DNA of 64,000 bases, from contig NZ_LMGI01000002.1 of NCBI RefSeq assembly GCF_001427105.1, positions 1,922,867 through 1,986,866 of the forward strand, in the 5' to 3' direction. Both the position numbers and the translations under genes were made by a program. Below, piece by piece: positions 29,107 through 37,639 of this stretch. Below the pieces are notes generated by a model, which searched no databases, had not been told where the DNA came from, and saw nothing but the letters and a program-made list of their open reading frames with translations. Within the stretch, counting starts at the first letter, position 1; each line of letters opens with the position of its first letter. The stretch comes from Sphingopyxis sp. Root154. Lineage in GTDB: Bacteria; Pseudomonadota; Alphaproteobacteria; Sphingomonadales; Sphingomonadaceae.

Positions 29107-29912
29107 GCGCTGCGGTCTTCGACGAGCTTGATCACCGCGGCGGCGGTTTCCTCGATCGAGCGGCGCGTGACGTCGATCACCGGCCAGCCATTGTCGGCGA
29201 ACATGCGCCGCGCGTAGGCGAGTTCGGCCTTGACGCGCTCGTCATCGACATAACTCGTCTCGGGCGGCTGGTTCAACGAAAGGAGGCGGTTGCGGCGGAC
29301 CTGCACGAGTCGGTCGAGCCCCGTGGTGAGCCCGACGATCATCGGGCGCTTCAAGGTGAACAGCGCGTTCGGCGGCGGCGATTCGGGGACGATCGGGATG
29401 TTCGCGGTCTTGAAACCGCGGTTCGCGAGATAGATGCTCGTCGGGGTTTTCGACGTGCGCGACACGCCCGCAAGCACGATGTCGGCCTGTTCCCAATTTT
29501 CCCAGCCGATGCCGTCGTCGTGCGCGACGGTAAATTGAATGGCTTCGACGCGCGCAAAATAGGCGGCGTCGAGGACATGCTGGCGGCCGGGTCGCGCTTT
29601 CGCTTCCTGTCCCAGCATCCGCGACAGCGCGTCGGTCACCGCATCGAGCGCCGCGACGGTCGGCAGGTTAAGCGCGCCCGCGCGGCGTTCGAGACTGACG
29701 CGCAGCTCGCCATTGACCAGCGTGAAGAGGATCATCCCCGGGCTTGCCTGCACCTCGGCCATGATCCGGTCGAGATGCGATTCCGACCGCACCATCGGCC
29801 AGAAATGGCGCACGACCTCGACATCATCGAACTGCGCGATCGCCGCCTTGGCGATATTTTCGAGTGTCTCGCCCGTGGAGTCGGATATGAGATGTAAGTG
29901 GAGCCGGCCCAT
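29103..29912 (-). CDS. ppsR: Pyruvate, phosphate dikinase/PEP synthetase regulatory protein (DUF299 kinase-pyrophosphorylase)
   Basis: A 269-residue bifunctional Ser/Thr kinase and phosphorylase that controls PEP synthetase or pyruvate phosphate dikinase. The P-loop-like motif GVSRTSKTPTSIYLANRG is intact, as are LHLISDSTGETLENIA at the N-terminus and LNQPPETSYVDDERVKAE later. ATG 29912 matches family starts; the open frame continues through the origin region. It is the first gene of the leftward run ppsR-maf-aroE-coaE-dnaQ, with three successive ATGA overlaps. Confidence 0.93.
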   Translation of the reverse strand: MGRLHLHLISDSTGETLENIAKAAIAQFDDVEVVRHFWPMVRSESHLDRIMAEVQASPGMILFTLVNGELRVSLERRAGALNLPTVAALDAVTDALSRMLGQEAKARPGRQHVLDAAYFARVEAIQFTVAHDDGIGWENWEQADIVLAGVSRTSKTPTSIYLANRGFKTANIPIVPESPPPNALFTLKRPMIVGLTTGLDRLVQVRRNRLLSLNQPPETSYVDDERVKAELAYARRMFADNGWPVIDVTRRSIEETAAAVIKLVEDRSA

Positions 29913-29970
29913 CGCGGCACCATGGCGGGAAACTGCCGAAAAAGGCAAGCCGCGAAGCAATCTGGTGCCC

Positions 29971-29979
29971 TGTGGATAA
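29971..29979 (-). promoter_or_regulatory. DnaA box (perfect, reverse orientation)
   Basis: TGTGGATAA, the complement of the consensus TTATCCACA. It lies at the ppsR side of the origin region, 73 bases from the next box. Confidence 0.85.
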
Positions 29980-30052
29980 GTTTTGGCATAAGCGCAGGGA
30001 TGAATTCGGGACGCGCGATTCATCCCCGGCCGTGTCGATTCCGCTCCACCGC

Positions 30053-30061
30053 TTATCCACA
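30053..30061 (+). promoter_or_regulatory. DnaA box (perfect)
   Basis: TTATCCACA, forward orientation. It is the first of a pair spaced 20 bases start to start, about two helical turns, so bound DnaA would sit on one face of the helix. Confidence 0.87.
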
Positions 30062-30072
30062 ATGGATGAATC

Positions 30073-30081
30073 TTATCCACA
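30073..30081 (+). promoter_or_regulatory. DnaA box (perfect), with weak neighbour
   Basis: TTATCCACA, second of the forward pair. Four bases on, TGTGAATAG (30085-30093) reads as a degenerate reverse box. Confidence 0.87.
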
Positions 30082-30251
30082 GGCTGTGAATAGCGGGAGA
30101 AGCGAGAGGCGACTCTGCGGCAGGCGGTGGTGGTGGTGGAGTCAAGTTGTTGGCAAAAAGGACGCCCCGGCCTAAAGCCGCGCTTGTCCGCCGACCAACA
30201 AACCACCACAATTTCATTTAAGATTATATTGAGAAGAGAAAGAGGGCCCGC

Positions 30252-31280
30252 GTGAAGGCGTCACCGAAGAAGCTGCTCGCAACGCTGCGCGGGGTGCGGC
30301 AAGAGCGCCCGTCGCTCTGGCTGATGCGCCAGGCCGGACGCTATTTGCCCGAATATCGCGCCCTCAGGGAAACCAAGGGGGGGTTCCTCGAGCTTTGCTA
30401 TGATCCCGAGGCCGCGGCCGAAGTGACGTTGCAGCCGATCCGCCGCTTCGGTTTCGACGGCTCGATCCTCTTCTCCGACATCCTCGTCATTCCGCATGCG
30501 CTCGGCCAGCATCTGTGGTTCGAGGCGGGCGAGGGACCGCGGCTTGCCCCGCCGCTCGTCGATAGCGCGCTGGCGTCGCTCGAGACCGCCCACCAGCGCC
30601 TCGATCCCGTTTACGCTACCGTCGCGCGCGTCGCGGCCTCGCTCCCGCCCGAAACGACCTTCCTTGGCTTTGCAGGAAGCCCGTGGACGGTCGCCACCTA
30701 TATGGTGGCGGGGCAGGGGTCGAAGGATCAGTCGGCTGCCCGGCGCCTCGCGTTCGGCGATCCAGAGATATTCCAGACAATCATCGATGCGATCGTCGAT
30801 CTGACCGTCACCTATCTTTCGGGCCAGATCGAAAATGGCGTCGACGCGGTGCAATTGTTCGACAGCTGGGCAGGAAGCCTGTCGCCGGCGCAGTTCGAAC
30901 GCTGGGTGGTCGCGCCCAACGCCGAAATCGTGCGCCGGCTGAAAGCGCTGCATCCCGATACACCGGTCATCGGCTTTCCAAAGGGAGCGGGCGGCAAGCT
31001 TCGCGCCTATGCCGACGAGACGGGGGTCGATGCGATCGGGCTCGACGAGACGGTCGATCCGCTTTGGGCCGACGCCATCTTGCCGGCGCATCTGCCGGTG
31101 CAGGGCAATCTCGATCCGCTCGCGCTCGTTGCGGGCGGCGAGGCGCTCGATACCGCAATCGACCGCATCCTTGCGGCCTTCCCGTCGCGTCCCCATATCT
31201 TCAATCTCGGTCATGGGATTGTGCCCGACACGCCGATCACCCATGTCGAACATCTGATCAGACGCGTTCGCGGCGGATAA
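30252..31280 (+). CDS. hemE: Uroporphyrinogen decarboxylase
   Basis: A 342-residue haem-pathway enzyme making coproporphyrinogen III. It shows WLMRQAGRYLPEYRALRE and the FGFDGSILFSDILVIPHALG segment with the catalytic Asp, and ends FNLGHGIVPDTPITHVEHL. The start is GTG 30252, which gives the conserved Lys-Leu-Leu N-terminus. It begins right at the edge of the origin and is followed after three bases by hemJ. Confidence 0.97.
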   Translation: MKASPKKLLATLRGVRQERPSLWLMRQAGRYLPEYRALRETKGGFLELCYDPEAAAEVTLQPIRRFGFDGSILFSDILVIPHALGQHLWFEAGEGPRLAPPLVDSALASLETAHQRLDPVYATVARVAASLPPETTFLGFAGSPWTVATYMVAGQGSKDQSAARRLAFGDPEIFQTIIDAIVDLTVTYLSGQIENGVDAVQLFDSWAGSLSPAQFERWVVAPNAEIVRRLKALHPDTPVIGFPKGAGGKLRAYADETGVDAIGLDETVDPLWADAILPAHLPVQGNLDPLALVAGGEALDTAIDRILAAFPSRPHIFNLGHGIVPDTPITHVEHLIRRVRGG

Positions 31281-31283
31281 AAT

Positions 31284-31730
31284 ATGGAACTGACAGGTTT
31301 TCTGGGGGCGACGATGCTTTGGGTCAAAGCGGCGCATATCATTTTCGTGATTTTCCTGATGGCCGGCCTGTTCATGATGCCGCGCTTTTTCGTGTATCAC
31401 CATCAATGTCCGGTCGGGTCCGACGAGGACAGAAAGTGGATCGAGCGCGAAGACCGGCTGCGGCGGATCATCTTGAACCCCGCGTTGATCATCGTCTGGA
31501 TCTTCGGGCTGATGCTCGCGTTCAACGGCGATTATTGGCACGAGGGCTGGTTCATCGCCAAATTCCTGCTCGTGCTGGCGCTGTCGGGCTATCATGGCTG
31601 GATGATCGGCTATGCGAAGAAACTCGCGCGCGGCGAGCGTCCGCTCTCCGAAAAGCGGCTGCGGATGATCAACGAAGTTCCTGGCGTTGCCGCGGCGATC
31701 ATCGTCATCCTCGTCGTCGTTCGCCCTTGA
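31284..31730 (+). CDS. hemJ: Protoporphyrinogen oxidase HemJ
   Basis: A 148-residue inner-membrane protein with four predicted membrane segments that oxidises protoporphyrinogen IX. The conserved His lies in WVKAAHIIFVIFLMAGLF and a conserved Lys in KFLLVLALSGYHGWM; PRFFVYHHQ is another family signature. It replaces HemG/HemY in many alphaproteobacteria. Adjacency to hemE supports the assignment. Confidence 0.93.
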   Translation: MELTGFLGATMLWVKAAHIIFVIFLMAGLFMMPRFFVYHHQCPVGSDEDRKWIEREDRLRRIILNPALIIVWIFGLMLAFNGDYWHEGWFIAKFLLVLALSGYHGWMIGYAKKLARGERPLSEKRLRMINEVPGVAAAIIVILVVVRP

Positions 31731-31741
31731 ACGCCCCTCTC

Positions 31742-31770
31742 CGGACCCCGGATCAAGTCCGCAATGACGA
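31742..31770. repeat. Half copy of the sphingomonad intergenic repeat
   Basis: GGACCCCGGATCAAGTCCG followed by CAATGACGATGG corresponds to one arm of the element at 23794-23864. The opposite arm is absent. It lies 11 bases after hemJ and may end that transcript. Confidence 0.6.
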
Positions 31771-31822
31771 TGGAAATTTGATCGGGATCGGCCGAAAGCA
31801 AGGCCCGATCACCGCTGCCCGA

Positions 31823-31851
31823 TTGACTTGAACCCGGCCCGGTTATAGGGG
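31823..31851 (+). promoter_or_regulatory. Candidate rho promoter
   Basis: TTGACT (31823-31828) and TAGGGG (31846-31851) are spaced by 17 bases, the same layout as the rpsL element. It leaves a leader of about 135 bases before rho with three short hairpins (31861-31875, 31877-31892, 31929-31943), a possible site for self-control by Rho. Confidence 0.5.
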
Positions 31852-31992
31852 CCGGTCAACCCCGCTCCGTGCGGGCGGCGCTTCCTCGCGCCGAAGCTAT
31901 CTTTAACGGTCGTCCCACGGCCGGATAGGCACCCCAGCGGTGCATCGAAATCGACTGTATTTTTCTCCCAAAACCTATCCTGGAATCCATCC

Positions 31993-33249
<1,257 letters not shown>

Positions 33250-33258
33250 GCCGCCGCG

Positions 33259-33552
33259 ATGGCCGTGATCGAACATGCGTTGCTGCACGTCCGTGCGGGC
33301 AGCGAAGCCGATTTCGAGGCGGCCGTCGTCGAAGCGCGACCGCTGATCACCGCGTCTCCGGGTTTCCTTTCGCTCGAAATTCGTCGCCCGACAGCAACCG
33401 GACAGGCTTATCTGCTTTTAGTGAAGTGGAGGTCGGTCGAGGATCATCGTGACGGCTTCCGGCAATCGGACCGCTACCAGCAATGGCGGGCGTTGCTGCA
33501 TCACTTTTATGACCCTATGCCAGAGGTCAGCTATTTCGGAGAGCCGCTGTGA
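33259..33552 (+). CDS. Antibiotic biosynthesis monooxygenase (ABM)-domain protein
   Basis: A 97-residue ferredoxin-like-fold protein. The pattern IEHALLHVRAGSEADFEAAV, then SPGFLSLEIRRPT and YLLLVKWRSVEDHRDGFR, is that of ABM dimers, which act as quinone monooxygenases or haem-degrading enzymes. No conclusion on substrate is possible. The stop overlaps the TerC start as GTGA, suggesting joint expression. Confidence 0.83.
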   Translation: MAVIEHALLHVRAGSEADFEAAVVEARPLITASPGFLSLEIRRPTATGQAYLLLVKWRSVEDHRDGFRQSDRYQQWRALLHHFYDPMPEVSYFGEPL

Positions 33553-34274
33553 TTTTGGAAATTTTGACCCAGGCCGGCGCGCATGCCGCCGGATTTGGTG
33601 GACCCGCGGGTATGTGGGAAGCGATCGTCAAGGATTTCTCCAACATCACCGAGCCGGCAGCTTTGGCCGCGTTCCTGCAGGTGCTGATGATCGACCTCGT
33701 CCTCGCGGGCGACAATGCGATCGTCGTTGGCGCGCTGGCAGCCGGGCTTCCCGCCGATCAGCGCAAGAAGGTCATCCTGATCGGCGTGCTCGCCGCGCTG
33801 GTGCTGCGGATCGCTTTCGCGCTCGTCGTTCAGCAATTGATGGGGATCGTCGGGCTGATCTTCATCGGCGGTCTGCTGCTCGCGTGGGTGGCATGGAAAA
33901 TGTGGCGCGAGCTGCGTCACACCGGCCAGTCGCATGGTTCGCCCGAAATTGAGGGCGACGAACATTCGGGGCTGAAGCCAGCAAAGAGCTTTGCCGGCGC
34001 CGCCTGGGCGGTCGCTGTTGCCGACGTGTCGATGAGCCTCGACAATGTGCTCGCGGTCGCCGGTGCGGCGCGCGAACATCCGGGTATCATGATCGTCGGT
34101 TTGATTTTTGCCGTCGCCCTGATGGGCCTCGCGGCGAACATCATCGCCAAATATATCGAGCGCTACCGCTGGATCGCCTATTTCGGCCTCGCGGTGATCG
34201 TCTATGTCGCGGTCAAGATGATCTACGAAGGCTGGGTCGACCCCAGCGTCGGGATCGGGACCTTGTTCGGCTAA
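33549..34274 (+). CDS. TerC-family integral membrane protein
   Basis: A 241-residue membrane protein with about seven hydrophobic segments. The two TerC signature Asp regions are visible: LMIDLVLAGDNAIVVGALAA and VADVSMSLDNVLAVAGA. Members are implicated in metal (manganese, tellurite) handling or export. Translation begins at GTG 33549 inside the preceding stop. A strong terminator follows. Confidence 0.9.
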   Translation: MILEILTQAGAHAAGFGGPAGMWEAIVKDFSNITEPAALAAFLQVLMIDLVLAGDNAIVVGALAAGLPADQRKKVILIGVLAALVLRIAFALVVQQLMGIVGLIFIGGLLLAWVAWKMWRELRHTGQSHGSPEIEGDEHSGLKPAKSFAGAAWAVAVADVSMSLDNVLAVAGAAREHPGIMIVGLIFAVALMGLAANIIAKYIERYRWIAYFGLAVIVYVAVKMIYEGWVDPSVGIGTLFG

Positions 34275-34281
34275 AAAAAGG

Positions 34282-34313
34282 AAAAGCCAGCCCTTCGCGG
34301 GCTGGCTTTTTTT
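34282..34313 (+). terminator. Strong intrinsic terminator after the TerC gene
   Basis: AAAAGCCAGCCC pairs with GGGCTGGCTTTT over 12 positions around a five-base loop (TTCGC), followed by more Ts. It is the clearest Rho-independent terminator in the window. Confidence 0.95.
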
Positions 34314-34337
34314 CTTGTTCGTTCCCATCTCTAGGTC

Positions 34338-34739
34338 ATGTCCCCGCTTCACATGACCCGCGTTGCCGTCGGCTGCGCCGACTATCCGGCGCTGGAGGCG
34401 CGGATCGCAAACTATGCCGCAGGCGGTGAGATCCGTTTCGCGACGCGGTTCCGGCCCAAGCGCGCCGACGAGCTGGTCGGCGGCAAGCTCCATTTCATCG
34501 TGAAACATACGCTCGTTGCGCGCGTTGAAATCCTGCGCTTCGACGATCGCAGCGACGGGCGCGTCGACATCGTGTGCGTCGCCGATCTCGAGCGCGTGCA
34601 TCCGCAGCCAAAGCGTGCGCATCAGGGCTGGCGTTACCTGGCCGACGACGATGCGCCAAAGGGCGTCGACGATCAAAGCGGGGTCGGCGCGCTACCGCCC
34701 GAACTCTATCGCGAGCTCGCCGAACTGATGCTGATCTAG
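34338..34739 (+). CDS. DUF1489 family protein
   Basis: A 133-residue conserved protein of unknown function, widespread in alphaproteobacteria. It has the typical MTRVAVGCADYPALEARI start, RFRPKRADELVGGKLHFIVK in the middle and RAHQGWRYL near the end. It is predicted cytoplasmic. ATG 34338 was kept, though ATG 34353 (MTRVAVG) is possible. Its TAG stop lies in a CTAG shared with the stop of the convergent gene. Confidence 0.82.
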   Translation: MSPLHMTRVAVGCADYPALEARIANYAAGGEIRFATRFRPKRADELVGGKLHFIVKHTLVARVEILRFDDRSDGRVDIVCVADLERVHPQPKRAHQGWRYLADDDAPKGVDDQSGVGALPPELYRELAELMLI

Positions 34740-35137
34740 CTTGGGGCCTGCGCCGCGAGCATCTCGCCCATTTTCTCCCAGACCTTGTTAATCGCTTTGA
34801 GCGGGCGAACCATCACTTTGAAATCGCTTATCTTTCCGTCATCATTCCAGCAGATGATGTCGACGCCGTTGATCTGGATGCCGTCGAGACTGCTCTGGAA
34901 TTCGAGCACCGCCTGATCGCCGTCGACGATCTCGCGCAGATAGCGGAAATCGTCGCCGCCGAGGACGTGGCTCGCGGCGTGGAGATAGGCGAAGACCTTG
35001 TCGCGGCCGGCCTGTGGTGTGTGGACGACGGGCGAATGGAACACCGCATCCTCGGCGAGCAGGTCACGAAGCGCCTGCGGGTCGCCGCCGCCCGCCATAT
35101 AGGCATGCCATGCGGCGAGACCGGGATGCGCGGTCAT
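34736..35137 (-). CDS. SnoaL-like / NTF2-fold protein
   Basis: A 133-residue cone-fold protein. HPGLAAWHAYMAGGGDPQAL, LLAEDAVFHSPVVHTP and YLREIVDGDQAVLEF follow the SnoaL-like pattern. These small proteins include isomerases, lyases and dehydratases as well as non-enzymes, and no catalytic set can be assigned. Its ATG overlaps the stop of the dienelactone hydrolase gene (ATGA), so the two are an operon. Confidence 0.82.
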   Translation of the reverse strand: MTAHPGLAAWHAYMAGGGDPQALRDLLAEDAVFHSPVVHTPQAGRDKVFAYLHAASHVLGGDDFRYLREIVDGDQAVLEFQSSLDGIQINGVDIICWNDDGKISDFKVMVRPLKAINKVWEKMGEMLAAQAPS

Positions 35138-35832
35138 GCGAGATGCTCGGCGAAGAAGGCGCGCGTGCGGCCGTCGGCGAGCTGCGCACCGTCTTCGTTA
35201 CGGCGGTTGCCCATCGCCGCGGCAAAGCCGTGGTCGAGCCCCGGATAATCGTGGAGCGTGACCTTGGGATGGGACCCCAGCCCTTCGTGGATCTTCTTTT
35301 GCGCGTCATGGTCGACGAGATGATCCTCGGTCGGGATGTGGAGCATCAGCGGATGGGCGATCGCATGGCTTTCGTTCAGCATCTGGTCGATCATGACGCC
35401 ATAATAGCCGACCGACGCGTCGATATCGGTGCGCGCCGCGGTCATATAGGCGAGGCGGCCGCCGAGGCAGAATCCGACCGCGCCGACCTTGCTCGCGCCC
35501 TGGGCGTGGAGCCAGCGGATCGCCGCCTCGATATCCTTCACCCCGTCGTCAGCATCATATTGGCCGAAATAGCCGAAGGCTTCCTGCAGTTCGGCCTCGA
35601 CATCGGGGTTGAGTTCGACGCCCGGCGCGAAACGCCAGAAGATGTCGGGAGCGATCGCGAGATAGCCTTCGGCCGCCCAGTCGTCGCACTTCTGCCGGAT
35701 GCCTTCGTTGACGCCGAAAATTTCGGGGATGACGATGATCGCGCGCGAACTGTCGGCGTCGGGGCGCGCGACATAGGCGGGGATCTCGCCCTCGCTGTCG
35801 AGCGCGGGGATGGTGGTGTTCGTCGCGGACAT
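35134..35832 (-). CDS. Dienelactone hydrolase family protein
   Basis: A 232-residue alpha/beta hydrolase. The catalytic Cys122 lies in VGFCLGGRLAY, Asp170 in PTEDHLVDH and His201 in GLDHGFAAAM; Glu37 in IPEIFG is the usual partner of the Cys. The family hydrolyses dienelactones in aromatic breakdown or related esters. ATG 35832 (MSATNTTIPALDSEGEIPAY) is preferred to an upstream extension of 64 codons. A ribosome site (GGAGAGC) stands before it. Confidence 0.9.
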   Translation of the reverse strand: MSATNTTIPALDSEGEIPAYVARPDADSSRAIIVIPEIFGVNEGIRQKCDDWAAEGYLAIAPDIFWRFAPGVELNPDVEAELQEAFGYFGQYDADDGVKDIEAAIRWLHAQGASKVGAVGFCLGGRLAYMTAARTDIDASVGYYGVMIDQMLNESHAIAHPLMLHIPTEDHLVDHDAQKKIHEGLGSHPKVTLHDYPGLDHGFAAAMGNRRNEDGAQLADGRTRAFFAEHLA

Positions 35833-35938
35833 TGGGGAGCTCTCCTGACTCTTGCTTCTTTGCGGTGAAAGCGCGAAGCTAGCGGTGCTGCGGGCGTGGC
35901 TCAAGCGGCTTACCGGTATTTCGGGGCGGAGACAGGCA

Positions 35939-36235
35939 ATGAAGTTCAATATCGAGATCGATTGCACCCCCGAAGAGGCGCGGCGCCTGTTCGGCCTTCC
36001 CGACCTCGAGCCGTTGCACGACATCTACCTCGACCGCGTCAAGGAGCTGATGGCGAAGGGCATCACCCCCGATATGGTCCAGTCGATGGTGAAAACATGG
36101 GTGCCGATGGGCGGCAGCGGGCTTGAGCTCGTCCAGTCGCTGCTGGGCCAGTTCGGCGGCGGATTGATGGGCGGGGCACCGAAATCGACCGACAAGGACG
36201 ATGACGACAAGTCCGCCAAGGGGCGCAAGAGCTGA
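35939..36235 (+). CDS. DUF6489-like conserved small protein
   Basis: A 98-residue protein starting MKFNIEIDCTPEEARRLFGL, the hallmark of this sphingomonad/alphaproteobacterial family of unknown function. It is helical, with a Gly-rich stretch (GQFGGGLMGG) and a charged tail of Asp, Lys and Ser. The frame extends 29 codons upstream without homology. Its stop lies 33 bases before the first canonical start codon of mnmE. Confidence 0.75.
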   Translation: MKFNIEIDCTPEEARRLFGLPDLEPLHDIYLDRVKELMAKGITPDMVQSMVKTWVPMGGSGLELVQSLLGQFGGGLMGGAPKSTDKDDDDKSAKGRKS

Positions 36236-36267
36236 TCCAAGCCCTTGTAAGCGATACGATTTTTGCG

Positions 36268-37563
36268 TTGTCGAGCGGGATGCCGCCGGCGGCGATCGGC
36301 GTCGTGCGCATCAGCGGGCCGGCGGCTGGGGCGGCGCTGAAAGCGCTCGCGGGGCGGTTGCCGGCGCCGCGGCAAGCCTCGCTGGCGGAGTTGAAGAGCG
36401 CTGATGGAGCACCGCTCGACCGCGCGTTGATCCTATGGTTTCCGGGTCCTGCGACGGCGACCGGCGAAGATCTCGCCGAACTGCACCTGCACGGCGGGCG
36501 CGCGGTGGTCGCGGCGGTCGCCGCGGCGCTGGGTGCGATGCCGGGTCTGCGGCCCGCGGTCGCCGGGGAGTTTACACGGCGCGCGTTCGACAATGGACGG
36601 ATCGACCTCGCGGAGGCCGAAGGGCTCGCCGACCTGCTTGCGGCGGAAACCGAGAGCCAGCGGGTGCAAGCGCTCGGCATGGCGAGCGGGCATGTGTCGC
36701 GTGCCGTGGCGGCTTGGCAGGATCGGTTGCTTACGCTGATGGCGGGGGCCGAGGCCGAGCTGAATTTTGCCGATGAAGATGATGTCGAAGTTGGCGACGC
36801 CGTCGCGCGGCGTCTGATTTCTGGGATGGGCGCACTTTCGGGCGAGCTGGACGAATGGCTGGCGCGGCCGGCGGCGGAGGTGATCGCCGAGGGGCTTTCG
36901 GTGGTGATCGCGGGGCCGCCGAACGCCGGAAAATCTACCTTGATCAATGCCTTGGCGCGGCGCGAGCTGGCGATCGTGTCGCCGGTGGCGGGGACGACGC
37001 GCGATGTTATCGAGACGTCACTCGCGCTCGACGGGATCGCGATGCGCTTTTCGGATACCGCGGGGATTCGCGGCGAGGGTGCCGACGAAATCGAGGCGAT
37101 CGGGATCGATCGCGCGCGGACGGCGGTCGAGGGCGCGGACATCCTGTTGTGGCTCGGCCCGCCGAAGGAGGCGCCAGCGCATCCTCGCTGCATCACAATC
37201 GCCGCGCAGGCCGATCGCTGGTCGGGCGATGCGGCGGCGGAGGCCGCGGCGGCGCATTGCGATCTGATCTTGTCGGCGGCGACGGGCGAGGGGATGGACA
37301 AGCTTCACCGCTATATCGTCGACATGGCGCACACCTTATTACCGCGCGAAGGCGAAGCCGCGCTGCGCCAGCGCCAGCGCGCAGCGCTCGCCGAAGCGCG
37401 CGACTGGCTGACGATCGAGGCAGGATCGCGCGAGGCGAGTGATTTAATCTTGCTCGCCGAGCGACTCAGGCTCGCCGCGACGGCGCTCGACCGGATCACC
37501 GGGCGCGCAGGTGTCGAGGAGATGCTCGACACACTGTTCGGGCGTTTCTGCATCGGGAAATGA
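36268..37563 (+). CDS. mnmE: tRNA uridine-5-carboxymethylaminomethyl modification GTPase
   Basis: A GTPase that, with MnmG, modifies U34 of certain tRNAs. The G domain is complete ([31 protein letters not shown]), and the C-terminal FCIGK carries the essential Cys. TTG 36268 is the first canonical start codon (431 residues), but the conserved N-terminus [10 protein letters not shown] is coded just upstream. There codons 36247-36267 are open and the expected start position reads GTA. CTG 36232 or ATC 36235, or a GTG-to-GTA change, must explain the start. Confidence 0.93.
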   Translation: MSSGMPPAAIGVVRISGPAAGAALKALAGRLPAPRQASLAELKSADGAPLDRALILWFPGPATATGEDLAELHLHGGRAVVAAVAAALGAMPGLRPAVAGEFTRRAFDNGRIDLAEAEGLADLLAAETESQRVQALGMASGHVSRAVAAWQDRLLTLMAGAEAELNFADEDDVEVGDAVARRLISGMGALSGELDEWLARPAAEVIAEGLSVVIAGPPNAGKSTLINALARRELAIVSPVAGTTRDVIETSLALDGIAMRFSDTAGIRGEGADEIEAIGIDRARTAVEGADILLWLGPPKEAPAHPRCITIAAQADRWSGDAAAEAAAAHCDLILSAATGEGMDKLHRYIVDMAHTLLPREGEAALRQRQRAALAEARDWLTIEAGSREASDLILLAERLRLAATALDRITGRAGVEEMLDTLFGRFCIGK

Positions 37564-37579
37564 TGTTCCACGTGAAACA
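37564..37579. other. parS site 1
   Basis: TGTTCCACGTGAAACA fits the ParB-binding consensus TGTTNCACGTGNAACA. It begins one base after the mnmE stop and precedes mnmG. Confidence 0.9.
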
Positions 37580-37639
37580 TCGAAAGGCAAGCAGCGCGGT
37601 GGATTCGACGCGCGCTTTGCGGTAAAGGCCGCACCAATC

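Larger units (their letters stand above)
29913..30251. other. Probable chromosomal replication origin (oriC)
   Basis: A 339-base gene-free region between ppsR and hemE, the place where alphaproteobacterial origins such as that of Caulobacter lie. It holds three perfect DnaA boxes (29971-29979, 30053-30061, 30073-30081) and a weaker one (30085-30093). Five GANTC sites lie between 30017 and 30143. An 8-base motif GGATGAAT occurs three times, and an AT-rich stretch just before hemE (about 30195-30240) could be the unwinding element. No dnaA gene lies nearby. Recognition rests on these signals and context, not on experiment. Confidence 0.85.
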
